Shown here in pieces: positions 18,120 through 26,383 of a stretch of 64,000 bases of DNA. Numbering within the stretch: the stretch's first letter is position 1; each line of letters starts with the position of its first letter. The stretch covers positions 408,763 to 472,762 of the forward strand of contig BPGU01000003.1 in assembly GCA_026003195.1 (NCBI GenBank). The letters are read 5' to 3'. Source of the DNA: Armatimonadota bacterium (GTDB taxonomy: Bacteria > Armatimonadota > HRBIN16). The notes below the pieces were generated by a model. It had not been told where the DNA came from. It saw only the letters and a list, made by a program, of their open reading frames with translations, and searched no databases. A program made the translations under genes and the position numbers.

Positions 18120-19286
18120 ATGAAAGCGTTCCTTTGCACCCTGCTGCTCTTTGCCAGCTGGTGCAGCACATGGGCACAGGCACTGGCTCCAGAGCGCCCC
18201 AGGCCGGTGCATCCGATGGTGCTGGGCACGGTGAAACGGTTTGTCACCCCTGCCAGAAGCCACCTGACGCCTGCTTCCGTGCAACAGTCGCCCACTTTGA
18301 GGCTGTATGACGCCACTTCGGAAGCGCAGCTTGCCTTCGACGGCACATACGTCTACCTGTACGGTCCTAACAGCGGGGAAATCTTCCGTGAGCAGATCCC
18401 CCTGCTGGGTCCCGCCAGGCTGGACACACTGGACATCCTGTACTCCGCAGGCGGCGCCGCAGGCAGCACGGTCAGCGCCACCGTGCTGGTTTACGGATGT
18501 CGCACTGGCTACGTCGGCGATGACCCGGTAACGAACGGCTTCCCGCTGATCGCCTCGTTCACCGACACCATTCCCGCCGACGGTGTTTATCTGTGGACAC
18601 TGGACCTCGGCGGAGTAGTGTACGATGCTGGCAAAGACACCAGCGGTCAACCCTACTCGCACGACCTGATGGTGCAGGTGGTGTTTACGGGTACCGACGC
18701 CAACATCCCCGACTTTTTCATCGCCAACGGAGCGAACTCGCTAGGACTGCGTAACGACGGTGGATTGGCACAGGAGCAACCGAGCCTCTTCCCGCTGGGC
18801 GCAGGGGCGTTCTGGAATGACGTAGGCAACCGCTTCCACATGGAAAACTACTTCACGGGCATCAGCCAGAACGTCTGGCGACAGGGGACATCCAATTACT
18901 GGTTTGGAGGCAGTCCACTGGGCAACTTCTCGTTCAGTGTGTCCGGCAGCTACAACTTCGTGGGCATCGTGTCCAACACTGCAGGCGTAGACATGAAGGA
19001 GGCGAAGGTGCAGATTGATGGGCATCCTGTGATTGTGCCCCTGAAGCTGATAGACGATGCCACGCGCGTCTTTACACTGCCCCTGACGCCCGATGTGGAG
19101 CACGACGTGCGCATCGTGATGGGACCGCCCTATCTGGTACGCGCCCAAACGGTCACTGCCTCCTCGCCAGCTATGCCAGTGGTAGAGAACTTCCTGCTCA
19201 TCTCCGGCGACCTGGATGGGGATAACGAGGTCACGTTGTTTGACTTCGGAATCCTTGTGCAGAGTTTCGGGGAGATTGGCGACTGA
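18120..19286 (+). CDS. Secreted protein with C-terminal dockerin-like half repeat
   Basis: This is a secreted protein (388 aa) of unknown function. It has a signal peptide (MKAFLCTLLLFASWCSTWAQ), then a beta-rich body with segments such as QLAFDGTYVYLYGPNSGEIF. The C-terminal tail [21 protein letters not shown] contains a 12-residue calcium-binding loop (D-x-D-x-D-x-E, closing D), as in one half of a type I dockerin. No cohesin is visible. AAGGAGAG precedes the ATG at 18120. The tail nearly matches that of the protein at 20192-21775. Confidence 0.8.
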   Translation: MKAFLCTLLLFASWCSTWAQALAPERPRPVHPMVLGTVKRFVTPARSHLTPASVQQSPTLRLYDATSEAQLAFDGTYVYLYGPNSGEIFREQIPLLGPARLDTLDILYSAGGAAGSTVSATVLVYGCRTGYVGDDPVTNGFPLIASFTDTIPADGVYLWTLDLGGVVYDAGKDTSGQPYSHDLMVQVVFTGTDANIPDFFIANGANSLGLRNDGGLAQEQPSLFPLGAGAFWNDVGNRFHMENYFTGISQNVWRQGTSNYWFGGSPLGNFSFSVSGSYNFVGIVSNTAGVDMKEAKVQIDGHPVIVPLKLIDDATRVFTLPLTPDVEHDVRIVMGPPYLVRAQTVTASSPAMPVVENFLLISGDLDGDNEVTLFDFGILVQSFGEIGD

Positions 19287-19308
19287 GAAACGTTCTTCCT
19301 GAAACATG

Positions 19309-19329
19309 GGGGCGGGTTTCACCCGCCCC
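19309..19329. terminator. Hairpin between convergent secreted genes
   Basis: GGGGCGGGT-TTC-ACCCGCCCC, 22 nt after the plus-strand stop at 19286 and 9 nt past the minus-strand stop at 19339. Confidence 0.55.
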
Positions 19330-19338
19330 AATACCGTA

Positions 19339-20124
19339 TTATTTCCACACCTCCCAGAGTTGAGGAGCCTCCTCCGGAAGCAACCCCAGACGACTGCATC
19401 CCGTGCCTCCCGAGGACTCGCAGACCGTCTCCGGTACCGGATACAACCCTTCGAAGGGAAGCGCTTTCACATGACCATCGCAGAAGACAACCGTGACCTT
19501 CTTGGTGTGGCGGGCATGTGGGCGCTGATGCCAGGTGCTCAGGTCGGCGTTTAGCCCATAACCCTGTAGAGGGTCAAACGGACTGACCGCGTGGTTCATA
19601 TACGCGCCCCACGAGTGATACAACGCGATGCTACTCGGTCCGTCCGGCACCACATCCGAAACGAGGATATGGGATGCCGGTGCCTCAATGCGCGCCATCG
19701 CTCCAAAGCCGGGTCCTCCAGGCACCGGATAAGCAAGACCGTAGCCAATGCGTCCCTCCATCCACAGGCGTTTTCCATCGGGAAGGGACGTATCCACCTT
19801 TTTCGCCTCCGGGCACTGGGAATAGAGATTGTTCTTGGAGTAGGGCTGTATCATGTACAGGAACCCTACGGACACAATGCTGGTGCCGCAGATATCGGGC
19901 CAGGGACACTGCATGTTGATCTGAGCCCGCGGATAGGTCTCGTCGTAGTCCTCAGCATACATCATGATAGCCAGCCCGATCTGCTTGCTGTGGCTGATAC
20001 ATGCCGACTGCCGAGCTTTGGAACGCGCTTGCGCGAACACAGGAAATAGAATGGCTGCCAGTATGGCGATAATCGCGATAACCACGAGCAGCTCAATCAA
20101 TGTGAACGCTTTAGACCTTCCCAC
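19339..20124 (-). CDS. Prepilin-type N-methylation / DUF1559-like H-X9-DG secreted protein
   Basis: This is a pseudopilin-like protein (261 aa). A short basic leader ends in G/S before [20 protein letters not shown], the class III prepilin signal and hydrophobic helix. The rest is the extracytoplasmic domain with [11 protein letters not shown] near the C terminus, as in the H-X9-DG/DUF1559 proteins abundant in Planctomycetes and Armatimonadota. The start is a GTG at 20124 with AGGAGGTG 9 nt upstream; the longer in-frame extension overlaps the neighbouring terminator. Its role is unknown, probably surface-exposed after PilD-type processing. Confidence 0.88.
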   Translation of the reverse strand: MGRSKAFTLIELLVVIAIIAILAAILFPVFAQARSKARQSACISHSKQIGLAIMMYAEDYDETYPRAQINMQCPWPDICGTSIVSVGFLYMIQPYSKNNLYSQCPEAKKVDTSLPDGKRLWMEGRIGYGLAYPVPGGPGFGAMARIEAPASHILVSDVVPDGPSSIALYHSWGAYMNHAVSPFDPLQGYGLNADLSTWHQRPHARHTKKVTVVFCDGHVKALPFEGLYPVPETVCESSGGTGCSRLGLLPEEAPQLWEVWK

Positions 20125-20156
20125 TATAGAACACCTCCTATGAGAGTGATAGAGTA

Positions 20157-20183
20157 AGCGGGCAGGCGCCTCGCCTGCCCGCT
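20157..20183 (-). terminator. Terminator of the dockerin-tail gene at 20192
   Basis: A 12-bp perfect stem (AGCGGGCAGGCG, loop CCT) lies 9 nt after the stop codon. The following sequence is CTTACTCT on the minus strand, only weakly U-rich. Confidence 0.55.
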
Positions 20184-20191
20184 CATTGCCG

Positions 20192-21775
20192 TTACTCATC
20201 CCCGACCATGCCGAAGTTGCGAACGAGGATGCCGAAGTCGAAGAGCGATACCTCCTCGTCGCCGTCCAGGTCGGCATTGGGGTTCCAGTTGCTGTCGCCC
20301 GGCATCGCGCCAAACGCCGTTACCAGTTGGCCAAAGTCGAACAGCGTCACCTCGTTATCGCCGTCGACGTCACCGTTAATCAGGCTGAAATTCAGCGTCA
20401 CCGGCGCACCCGTCAGGTTCACACCCGGGATGACCTGTCGCAGCCAGTGCGAAGCCTTCGCTGCCACATCATAGGTGCCTGTTAATGCGGTGGAGAACTC
20501 GTATGCCCCCGTGCTATCCAGATTCACGACGTGTGTCTCCACCGGGGTGGTCTCGCCCGGGTTGCGGATTTCGATGGTGACCGGAACCTGCCCCGCGTCC
20601 CCATCATAGTCGCCGAGCGTTACCGTACCGCTCACCTTTGCAGTGGTCACGAGCTCGAGGATGCTCAGCCGGTCAATCGTGCCCGCAGGCGAACCACTCG
20701 TTTGTCCACCTACCACAAACAGCAGCACCTTTCCGTCGCCTGTGAGGTAGTAGGAGGCACCGATGATCGTATCTCCGAAGGCACCTACCTCTACTCCGTC
20801 TTCGGTGACCCCGCTGCCATCCCAATCCAGCAGTGGGTTACCGTTCGTATCGGAGATGTAAATCTTGCGGGAGGCAGGGTCTTGTGGTGAGAAGCGGAAG
20901 TTGCGCACCAGCAAGTCGGGCAGCGATTGGTTCGCCAGGGAGGCTGGAACATACACAATCCTGTGTTCCTGATAGTTGCCCGAGTCGAAGGGGATAAGGC
21001 GAACCGGTTCTGCAAAGCTGTTGACGCCGGTGCGAACCGCCTTGAAGATGCCATCATTAGCATCGCCAGAAGCACGGTACATGTAGATGTCGCCATTGGG
21101 AGCGAAGGCGATATCACGCAGGTAGTTCGGTGCGACCGTGTTCGTAGTGCCGATGAGCGCTCCCGAAGACAGGGATACCCGCCGGATCGCTTGTGGGTTG
21201 GTCAGATGCAACGTACCCACTGCCAGCGCGGGTCCCGACCCACCGTAGCCGGGATCCAGGGCAATCGTATCGTAGCGTCCCACTCCCAGTTCGGAGAGCG
21301 AGACGATCCCATCGTTCGACCAGAACTCGTCCCAGATGCCATTGGGGGTCAGGCGAACGATGGCAGTGTCCGGGTTCGTATTGTGTCCCAGACCAAAACC
21401 GACATATAGATACCCGCCGTAGTAAAAGAGCCGGGTATCCCGTCCAACACCCGGTGCATTCCATCCGAAAATCTTGGCAACGCCGCTACCATAGCCGAGG
21501 TTTCCGCTTGGCAGGTTCAGCACATTGTCGATGCGCACGATACCCACAGGACCGACGCCCGATTGCGAGCGGAACCCTGCTACATACACCGTTGTACCGT
21601 CGAAAGCCGCGTCGATAGCGCCGTCGCCGCACCCCTGATCGGTACCGTTGAAGATGGTGGAGAGGTTGAAACTGCGCAGGAGCTTCAGCTGCAGGTCAGC
21701 CTGTGTCGACACGGCGAGACCAAGCAAACCAGCCGTCAGGCACGCTAGTGTGACGAGAGACCACAGACGTCTCAT
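20192..21775 (-). CDS. Secreted protein with C-terminal tandem dockerin-like repeats
   Basis: This is a secreted protein (527 aa) with a signal peptide ([20 protein letters not shown]). The beta-rich body (about 30-380) is likely propeller-like ([34 protein letters not shown]). A carboxypeptidase-regulatory or CnaB-like segment follows at about 385-460 ([24 protein letters not shown]). Two calcium loops end the protein, [18 protein letters not shown] and [18 protein letters not shown], which together form a full type I dockerin-like module. AAAGGAGG precedes the ATG. No cohesin or cellulosomal enzyme is nearby, so the tail may be a surface-attachment or sorting signal. Confidence 0.8.
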   Translation of the reverse strand: MRRLWSLVTLACLTAGLLGLAVSTQADLQLKLLRSFNLSTIFNGTDQGCGDGAIDAAFDGTTVYVAGFRSQSGVGPVGIVRIDNVLNLPSGNLGYGSGVAKIFGWNAPGVGRDTRLFYYGGYLYVGFGLGHNTNPDTAIVRLTPNGIWDEFWSNDGIVSLSELGVGRYDTIALDPGYGGSGPALAVGTLHLTNPQAIRRVSLSSGALIGTTNTVAPNYLRDIAFAPNGDIYMYRASGDANDGIFKAVRTGVNSFAEPVRLIPFDSGNYQEHRIVYVPASLANQSLPDLLVRNFRFSPQDPASRKIYISDTNGNPLLDWDGSGVTEDGVEVGAFGDTIIGASYYLTGDGKVLLFVVGGQTSGSPAGTIDRLSILELVTTAKVSGTVTLGDYDGDAGQVPVTIEIRNPGETTPVETHVVNLDSTGAYEFSTALTGTYDVAAKASHWLRQVIPGVNLTGAPVTLNFSLINGDVDGDNEVTLFDFGQLVTAFGAMPGDSNWNPNADLDGDEEVSLFDFGILVRNFGMVGDE

Positions 21776-21975
21776 GGGTGAATCCTCCTTTCACCGAGAT
21801 TCCAGCGTTATATAATGCTGTCCGTAATTATCATAGCACGACGTTCCCAGTGTGTCCAGTATTTTCACCAGTGCAGGAGGAAAAAAATTTGATGGAATCC
21901 CTCAGGGTTTTCGTCTACCCTGTGAATAGGGTAAGATAGCAAGTGTAAGGTTTTCACGGAGGCGTTGAAGAGGGC

Positions 21976-23733
21976 ATGTTCTGGCGTTTACTGGGCTTGA
22001 TGCGTCCCTATCTGGTTCCTATTGTCATCGGCTTTACCTGTCTGGTGCTGGCGACCCCTGCCCAGATGTTTCCCCCACTGGTGTGGAAGTACGTGGTAGA
22101 CGAGGTGATCATGAACCGAAAGGTGGAGCACCTTGCCCCTGCGATGCTGGTGATGCTGGCAGTACATCTGGTAGGCATGGGGCTCTCCGCAGCGCGCACC
22201 TACCTGCTGGGCGTGGCAGGGCAACGCTTTGTGGCTGACCTGCGCAGCCGCCTGCACGACAAGTTGATGCGCCAGTCGGTGCGTTACCACCATGACCGCA
22301 AAAGCGGTGACCTGATGGCGCGTGTGATCGGCGACGTAGACACCCTGCAGGAAGTGGTCATCAACGGTGTAGACAACATCCTGGGCAACGCGCTGAGCCT
22401 CCTCTGGGTGGCAGGTATCATCGTGTGGTTGAACTGGAAGGTGGGAACGCTGACCCTGCTACCGCTGGCCATCGTGGCGGTGATGGTGTGGTTTTTCAAT
22501 CTGCGCGTGAAGGGACTGTATCGTGCTATCCGCGACCGTTTAGGCGACCTTTCAGCGAAGCTGCAGGAGAACTTGCTGGGTGTGCTGATTATCAAAGCCT
22601 TCGCCCGTGAGGCGTATGAGCAGGAACGTTTTCAGCAGGTGAACGCCGAGTATCTGACCACCAGCCTGAAGGGCGTCCAGGTACGCTCCGTATATTTCCC
22701 CGGCGTGATGACCGTTGGTTTCCTGAGCAATATCGCCATGATAGGCGCAGGAGCCTATTTCGTGCTGAAAGGCGAGTTTACCATCGGCGGGCTGGTCGCC
22801 TATCGTGGTTACTGGTGGCAGCTGTTTGCGCCGGTTTTTTCGCTGGCTCAGGTGAACGAGATGATTCAGCGTGCGATCGCAGCCGCCTCGCGTGTGTTTG
22901 AGGTGCTGGATGCGCCGGAAGAGGTGACCGACGCCCCGGACGCCATCGCCCCCGACACGGTGCGGGGACATATCCGCTTCGACAGGGTGAGTTTCGCCTA
23001 CACGCCGGAACGTCCGATCCTGCAGGACGTCTCCTTCGAGGTTCTGCCGGGGCAACGCATCGGTATCGTGGGTCCCAGCGGCACCGGCAAGACCACCATC
23101 CTCAACCTGATCTTGCGTCTGTATGACCCGCAGGAAGGTGTCATCTCGTTGGACGGTATACCTCTGCACCGGTTACAACAGCAGGCGTTCCGCCGTCATA
23201 TCGCGCTGGTCACTCAGGAGCCGTTCCTGTTCAACGACACCGTACGCCAGAACATTCTCTTCGGCAGGTTAGATGCGACCGACGAGGAGATGGAAACTGC
23301 CGCCCGACTGGCGAACGCCCACGAGTTCATTATGGACCTGCCACAGGGCTATGACACACTGGTTGGTGAGCGCGGGGTCAAGCTCTCCGGCGGACAGAAA
23401 CAACGCATCTGTATCGCCCGTGCCTTTCTGGCAAATCCCAAGGTGCTTCTGCTGGACGAAGCCACCGCTTCGGTAGAGCCGGAGTCAGAGGCATTGATCC
23501 AGGCTGCGCTGGAAAGGCTGATGCAGGGACGTACCACCATCATCGTCACACACCGCCTCTCGCTGGTACGCGACTGCGACCGCATTCTGGTGATTGACGA
23601 AGGGCGCGTGAGGGAATCGGGCAGGCACGAGCAGCTCATGGAGCAAAACGGATGGTATGCGCGCATGTATCGCCTGCAGATGGAGGGCGGCGCACTGGTG
23701 GAGGAGTTGATGGATTCAAGCACTGTGGACTGA
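21976..23733 (+). CDS. ABC exporter, fused permease and ATPase (MsbA-like)
   Basis: This is a half-size ABC exporter (585 aa) that works as a dimer. The N-terminal six-helix domain (about 1-315) carries RFVADLRSRLHDKLMRQ near 76-92. The nucleotide-binding domain has Walker A GPSGTGKTT near 366-374, signature LSGGQKQR near 470-477 and Walker B VLLLDEATA. Candidate cargo is lipid, polysaccharide or drug; the sequence does not discriminate. It lies 75 nt before the Gfo/Idh/MocA gene and may be co-transcribed with it. Confidence 0.93.
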   Translation: MFWRLLGLMRPYLVPIVIGFTCLVLATPAQMFPPLVWKYVVDEVIMNRKVEHLAPAMLVMLAVHLVGMGLSAARTYLLGVAGQRFVADLRSRLHDKLMRQSVRYHHDRKSGDLMARVIGDVDTLQEVVINGVDNILGNALSLLWVAGIIVWLNWKVGTLTLLPLAIVAVMVWFFNLRVKGLYRAIRDRLGDLSAKLQENLLGVLIIKAFAREAYEQERFQQVNAEYLTTSLKGVQVRSVYFPGVMTVGFLSNIAMIGAGAYFVLKGEFTIGGLVAYRGYWWQLFAPVFSLAQVNEMIQRAIAAASRVFEVLDAPEEVTDAPDAIAPDTVRGHIRFDRVSFAYTPERPILQDVSFEVLPGQRIGIVGPSGTGKTTILNLILRLYDPQEGVISLDGIPLHRLQQQAFRRHIALVTQEPFLFNDTVRQNILFGRLDATDEEMETAARLANAHEFIMDLPQGYDTLVGERGVKLSGGQKQRICIARAFLANPKVLLLDEATASVEPESEALIQAALERLMQGRTTIIVTHRLSLVRDCDRILVIDEGRVRESGRHEQLMEQNGWYARMYRLQMEGGALVEELMDSSTVD

Positions 23734-23808
23734 CAGGTGCGCACGCAGGAGCTGATTGCTGCTGGTGCGAATCGTGATTTAACACACCCATCGAAAGGAG
23801 AAGTATCT

Positions 23809-24912
23809 ATGCGCCGCATGAAAGTGGGCGTGATTGGCTGTGGCAACATCAGTCCTATCTACCTGCAGGCGGGTAAAGTGTTTGAAAGCATACAGATAGT
23901 GGCGTGCGCGGACATTGACATGGACAAGGCGCGCACCCGTGCTGCCGAGTTCGGTATTGCAAAGGTTTTGACGCCCGACGAGCTGCTTGCTGACCCCGAA
24001 GTGGAAATCGTGCTGAACCTCACCGTGCCCAAAGCACACGCCGAGATCAACCTGAAGGCGATTGAGGCGGGCAAACACGTCTACACCGAGAAACCGCTGG
24101 CGACCAACCGCGAGGACGGATGCAGAACCATCGAGGCGGCTCGCACAAAGGGCGTACGCGTTGGCTCCGCGCCAGACACCTTTCTGGGAGGCGGCATCCA
24201 GACCTGCCGCAAGCTGATTGACGACGGATGGATCGGCGAACCGGTAGGCGCGACCGCCTTCATGACCTGTCACGGTCACGAGAGCTGGCACCCCTCTCCG
24301 GAGTTCTACTACGAGGTGGGTGGAGGACCAATGTTCGACATGGGTCCCTACTACCTCACCGCGCTGGTGAACCTGATAGGTCCCATTCGGCGAGTCAGCG
24401 GCTCGGCGCGTATTACTTTTCCCGAAAGGCTCATCACCAGCCAGCCCAAGTACGGCAAAGTGGTGAAGGTGGAGACGCCCACACATATCGCCGGCACGAT
24501 GGACTTCGCCAACGGTGCTATCGGCACGGTGGTGATGAGCTTTGACGTGTGGGCAGCCCAACTGCCGCGCATCGAGATATACGGTACGGAGGGAACGCTC
24601 AGCGTGCCCGACCCGAACACCTTTGGCGGTCCGGTGCGCCTGTACCGACCGGGTAACCGCGACTGGATGGAGATTCCGCTCACGCACGGCTACACCGAGA
24701 ACAGCCGTGGACTGGGCGCCGCAGACATGGCGGTGGCTATCCAGACGGGCAGACCGCACCGCGCCAACGGCGATCTCGCCTACCATGTGCTGGACGTGAT
24801 GCAGGCTTTCCTGGACGCCGCCGAGACAGGCACGTATATCCCCATCGAAAGCACTTGCGAACGCCCGGCTCCCTTACCAATGGGCTTACGGCATGGGCAG
24901 ATAGACGCTTAA
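23809..24912 (+). CDS. Gfo/Idh/MocA-family oxidoreductase
   Basis: This is an NAD(P)-dependent sugar or polyol dehydrogenase-like enzyme (367 aa). The Rossmann fold begins [16 protein letters not shown], the typical EKPLATN segment follows near residue 90, and a C-terminal substrate domain is present ([19 protein letters not shown]). The ATG at 23809 has AAAGGAG upstream. It is followed by a ThuA-domain gene 15 nt later, a pairing common in sugar or trehalose-related catabolic clusters. Confidence 0.92.
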   Translation: MRRMKVGVIGCGNISPIYLQAGKVFESIQIVACADIDMDKARTRAAEFGIAKVLTPDELLADPEVEIVLNLTVPKAHAEINLKAIEAGKHVYTEKPLATNREDGCRTIEAARTKGVRVGSAPDTFLGGGIQTCRKLIDDGWIGEPVGATAFMTCHGHESWHPSPEFYYEVGGGPMFDMGPYYLTALVNLIGPIRRVSGSARITFPERLITSQPKYGKVVKVETPTHIAGTMDFANGAIGTVVMSFDVWAAQLPRIEIYGTEGTLSVPDPNTFGGPVRLYRPGNRDWMEIPLTHGYTENSRGLGAADMAVAIQTGRPHRANGDLAYHVLDVMQAFLDAAETGTYIPIESTCERPAPLPMGLRHGQIDA

Positions 24913-24927
24913 AAGGAGGACATTCAC

Positions 24928-25572
24928 ATGAAACGCGCGTTGATTGTGTGGGGCGGCTGGGAGGGGCATGAACCCAAACAATGCGCCGAGATTTTCGCAC
25001 CCTGGCTGCAATCGCAGGGCTACGAAGTGATCGTGTCCAATACGCTGGACACCTATACGGATAAAGAGCTGATGCAGTCGCTGAACCTCATCGTACCGAT
25101 ATGGACGATGGGCACGATTACCCCGGAACAGGAGGCAGGACTGCTGGACGCCTTGCGCAGTGGCGTGGGCATTGCTGGCTGGCACGGCGGCATGGGCGAC
25201 TCCTTCCGCAACAACACCGAGTACCAGTTCATGGTGGGCGGGCAGTGGGTCGCGCACCCGGGCAACATTATCGACTACGAGGTGAACATCATCAAGCCGG
25301 AAGACCCCATCGTGGCGGGCTTGAGCGACTTCAAAATGCACTCCGAGCAGTATTACATGCACGTAGACCCCTCGAACGAGGTGCTTGCCACCACCACCTT
25401 CAGCGGAGAGTACTGTGAGTGGATAGCAGGCACGGTCATGCCGGTGGTATGGAAGCGACGCTACGGCAAGGGGCGCGTGTTCTACAGCTCGCTGGGACAC
25501 GTGGCAAAGGATTTTGAGGTTCCTGAAGCGCTGGAGATTATGAAGCGCGGGATGTTGTGGGCGTCAAGGTAG
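24928..25572 (+). CDS. ThuA domain protein (trehalose-utilization-like)
   Basis: This is a ThuA-like protein (214 aa) with a class I glutamine-amidotransferase-like fold. It begins [20 protein letters not shown] and has [13 protein letters not shown] near 76-88 and [13 protein letters not shown] near the C terminus, as in other members. The role of ThuA domains is poorly defined; in Rhizobium they are linked to trehalose and disaccharide use. AAAAGGAGG precedes the ATG. The partner is the oxidoreductase immediately upstream. Confidence 0.9.
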   Translation: MKRALIVWGGWEGHEPKQCAEIFAPWLQSQGYEVIVSNTLDTYTDKELMQSLNLIVPIWTMGTITPEQEAGLLDALRSGVGIAGWHGGMGDSFRNNTEYQFMVGGQWVAHPGNIIDYEVNIIKPEDPIVAGLSDFKMHSEQYYMHVDPSNEVLATTTFSGEYCEWIAGTVMPVVWKRRYGKGRVFYSSLGHVAKDFEVPEALEIMKRGMLWASR

Positions 25573-25580
25573 CGGGGGCA

Positions 25581-26045
25581 ATGCCTGAACAGACCCAGAA
25601 AAAAGCAAAGCCTCCCTCCCTGGAGGAGGTAAAACGTCGGCGCAAACCGGTGCGCAACGTTAACGAGGAACACCTGCGCCAGCTCTCCCAGATGGAGCAG
25701 CTGGCGCTCGCCGTCACCGAGCGCGTGGGCACGATGGGCTTTTTCTTCCTGATAGCCACATGGACCGCTCTCTGGCTGGGGTGGAACACCCTCGCGCCCA
25801 AACCGCTACGATTTGACCCACCCACCGCCTTCGTGCTGTGGCTGTTTATCTCCAACCTTATCCAGATTCTGCTGATGCCTCTGTTGATGGTCGGGCAGAA
25901 CGTGCTCAGCCGTCACGCCGAGCTGCGCGCGGAAGCCGACTACGAGGTGAACCTGAAAACTGAGCACGAAGTGGAGATGATATTGCAACACTTAGAGTAT
26001 CAGAACCAACTGCTGGAAAAGATTGCTCGCAAGTCAGGGGAGTAG
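25581..26045 (+). CDS. DUF1003 family membrane protein
   Basis: This small membrane protein (154 aa) belongs to the DUF1003 family. The cytoplasmic N terminus is basic; two transmembrane helices at about 49-68 and 82-104 (MGFFFLIATWTALWLGWN, then FVLWLFISNLIQILLMPLLM) are followed by a helical tail (HAELRAEADYEVNLKTEHEVE). The pattern is typical; the function is unknown. The start is uncertain: ATG 25581 lies 9 nt after the ThuA stop but has a weak RBS, and an overlapping GTG at 25557 is possible. Confidence 0.85.
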   Translation: MPEQTQKKAKPPSLEEVKRRRKPVRNVNEEHLRQLSQMEQLALAVTERVGTMGFFFLIATWTALWLGWNTLAPKPLRFDPPTAFVLWLFISNLIQILLMPLLMVGQNVLSRHAELRAEADYEVNLKTEHEVEMILQHLEYQNQLLEKIARKSGE

Positions 26046-26102
26046 TACTCTGTCAAGGCTCAACGTTAGAGAGCACCCGGCGACTGGAAGTCGCCGGGAC
26101 AA
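26046..26102. repeat. Dispersed repeat A, copy 2
   Basis: This matches 9662-9719. It contains a perfect 10-bp hairpin, CCCGGCGACT-GGA-AGTCGCCGGG, at 26076-26098. It starts 1 nt after the DUF1003 stop, so the hairpin may also act as that gene's 3' structure. Confidence 0.75.
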
Positions 26103-26383
26103 CACCGGCATCTTCAAAAAAGGTCTGACAAAGTAGTGCTTTGCCAAAAGGGTGGTGCCGAGGCTGTCTCGCCTCGCTGTTCTTCTGAGCGCAAGAGAAG
26201 AATATCGGTGAGCGTTTGCGGCTGAAGCCGCACCCCTTCAGACAAAGCCAGCTTTCGCTGGCTGAATATGGTTTGCGAGGGAACGGCTTGAGCCGTGAGA
26301 GGGGTAGCTGCGCGCGCAGCTCACAGAGCGGAGCTCCGAGATGCTTCACTGCGTTCAGCATGAGGATGAGATGTAGCGGAGTA
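26103..26383. repeat. Hairpin-rich intergenic cluster
   Basis: There is no supportable gene in these 281 nt. A string of short inverted repeats is visible: GCGGCT-GAA-GCCGC, AGCCAGC-TTTC-GCTGGCT, ACGGCT-TGA-GCCGT and the self-complementary AGCTGCGCGCGCAGCT. The right part, read on the minus strand, contains CATGCTGAACGCAGTGAAGC, resembling a dispersed motif also seen in degraded form near 33820-33850. Confidence 0.5.
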
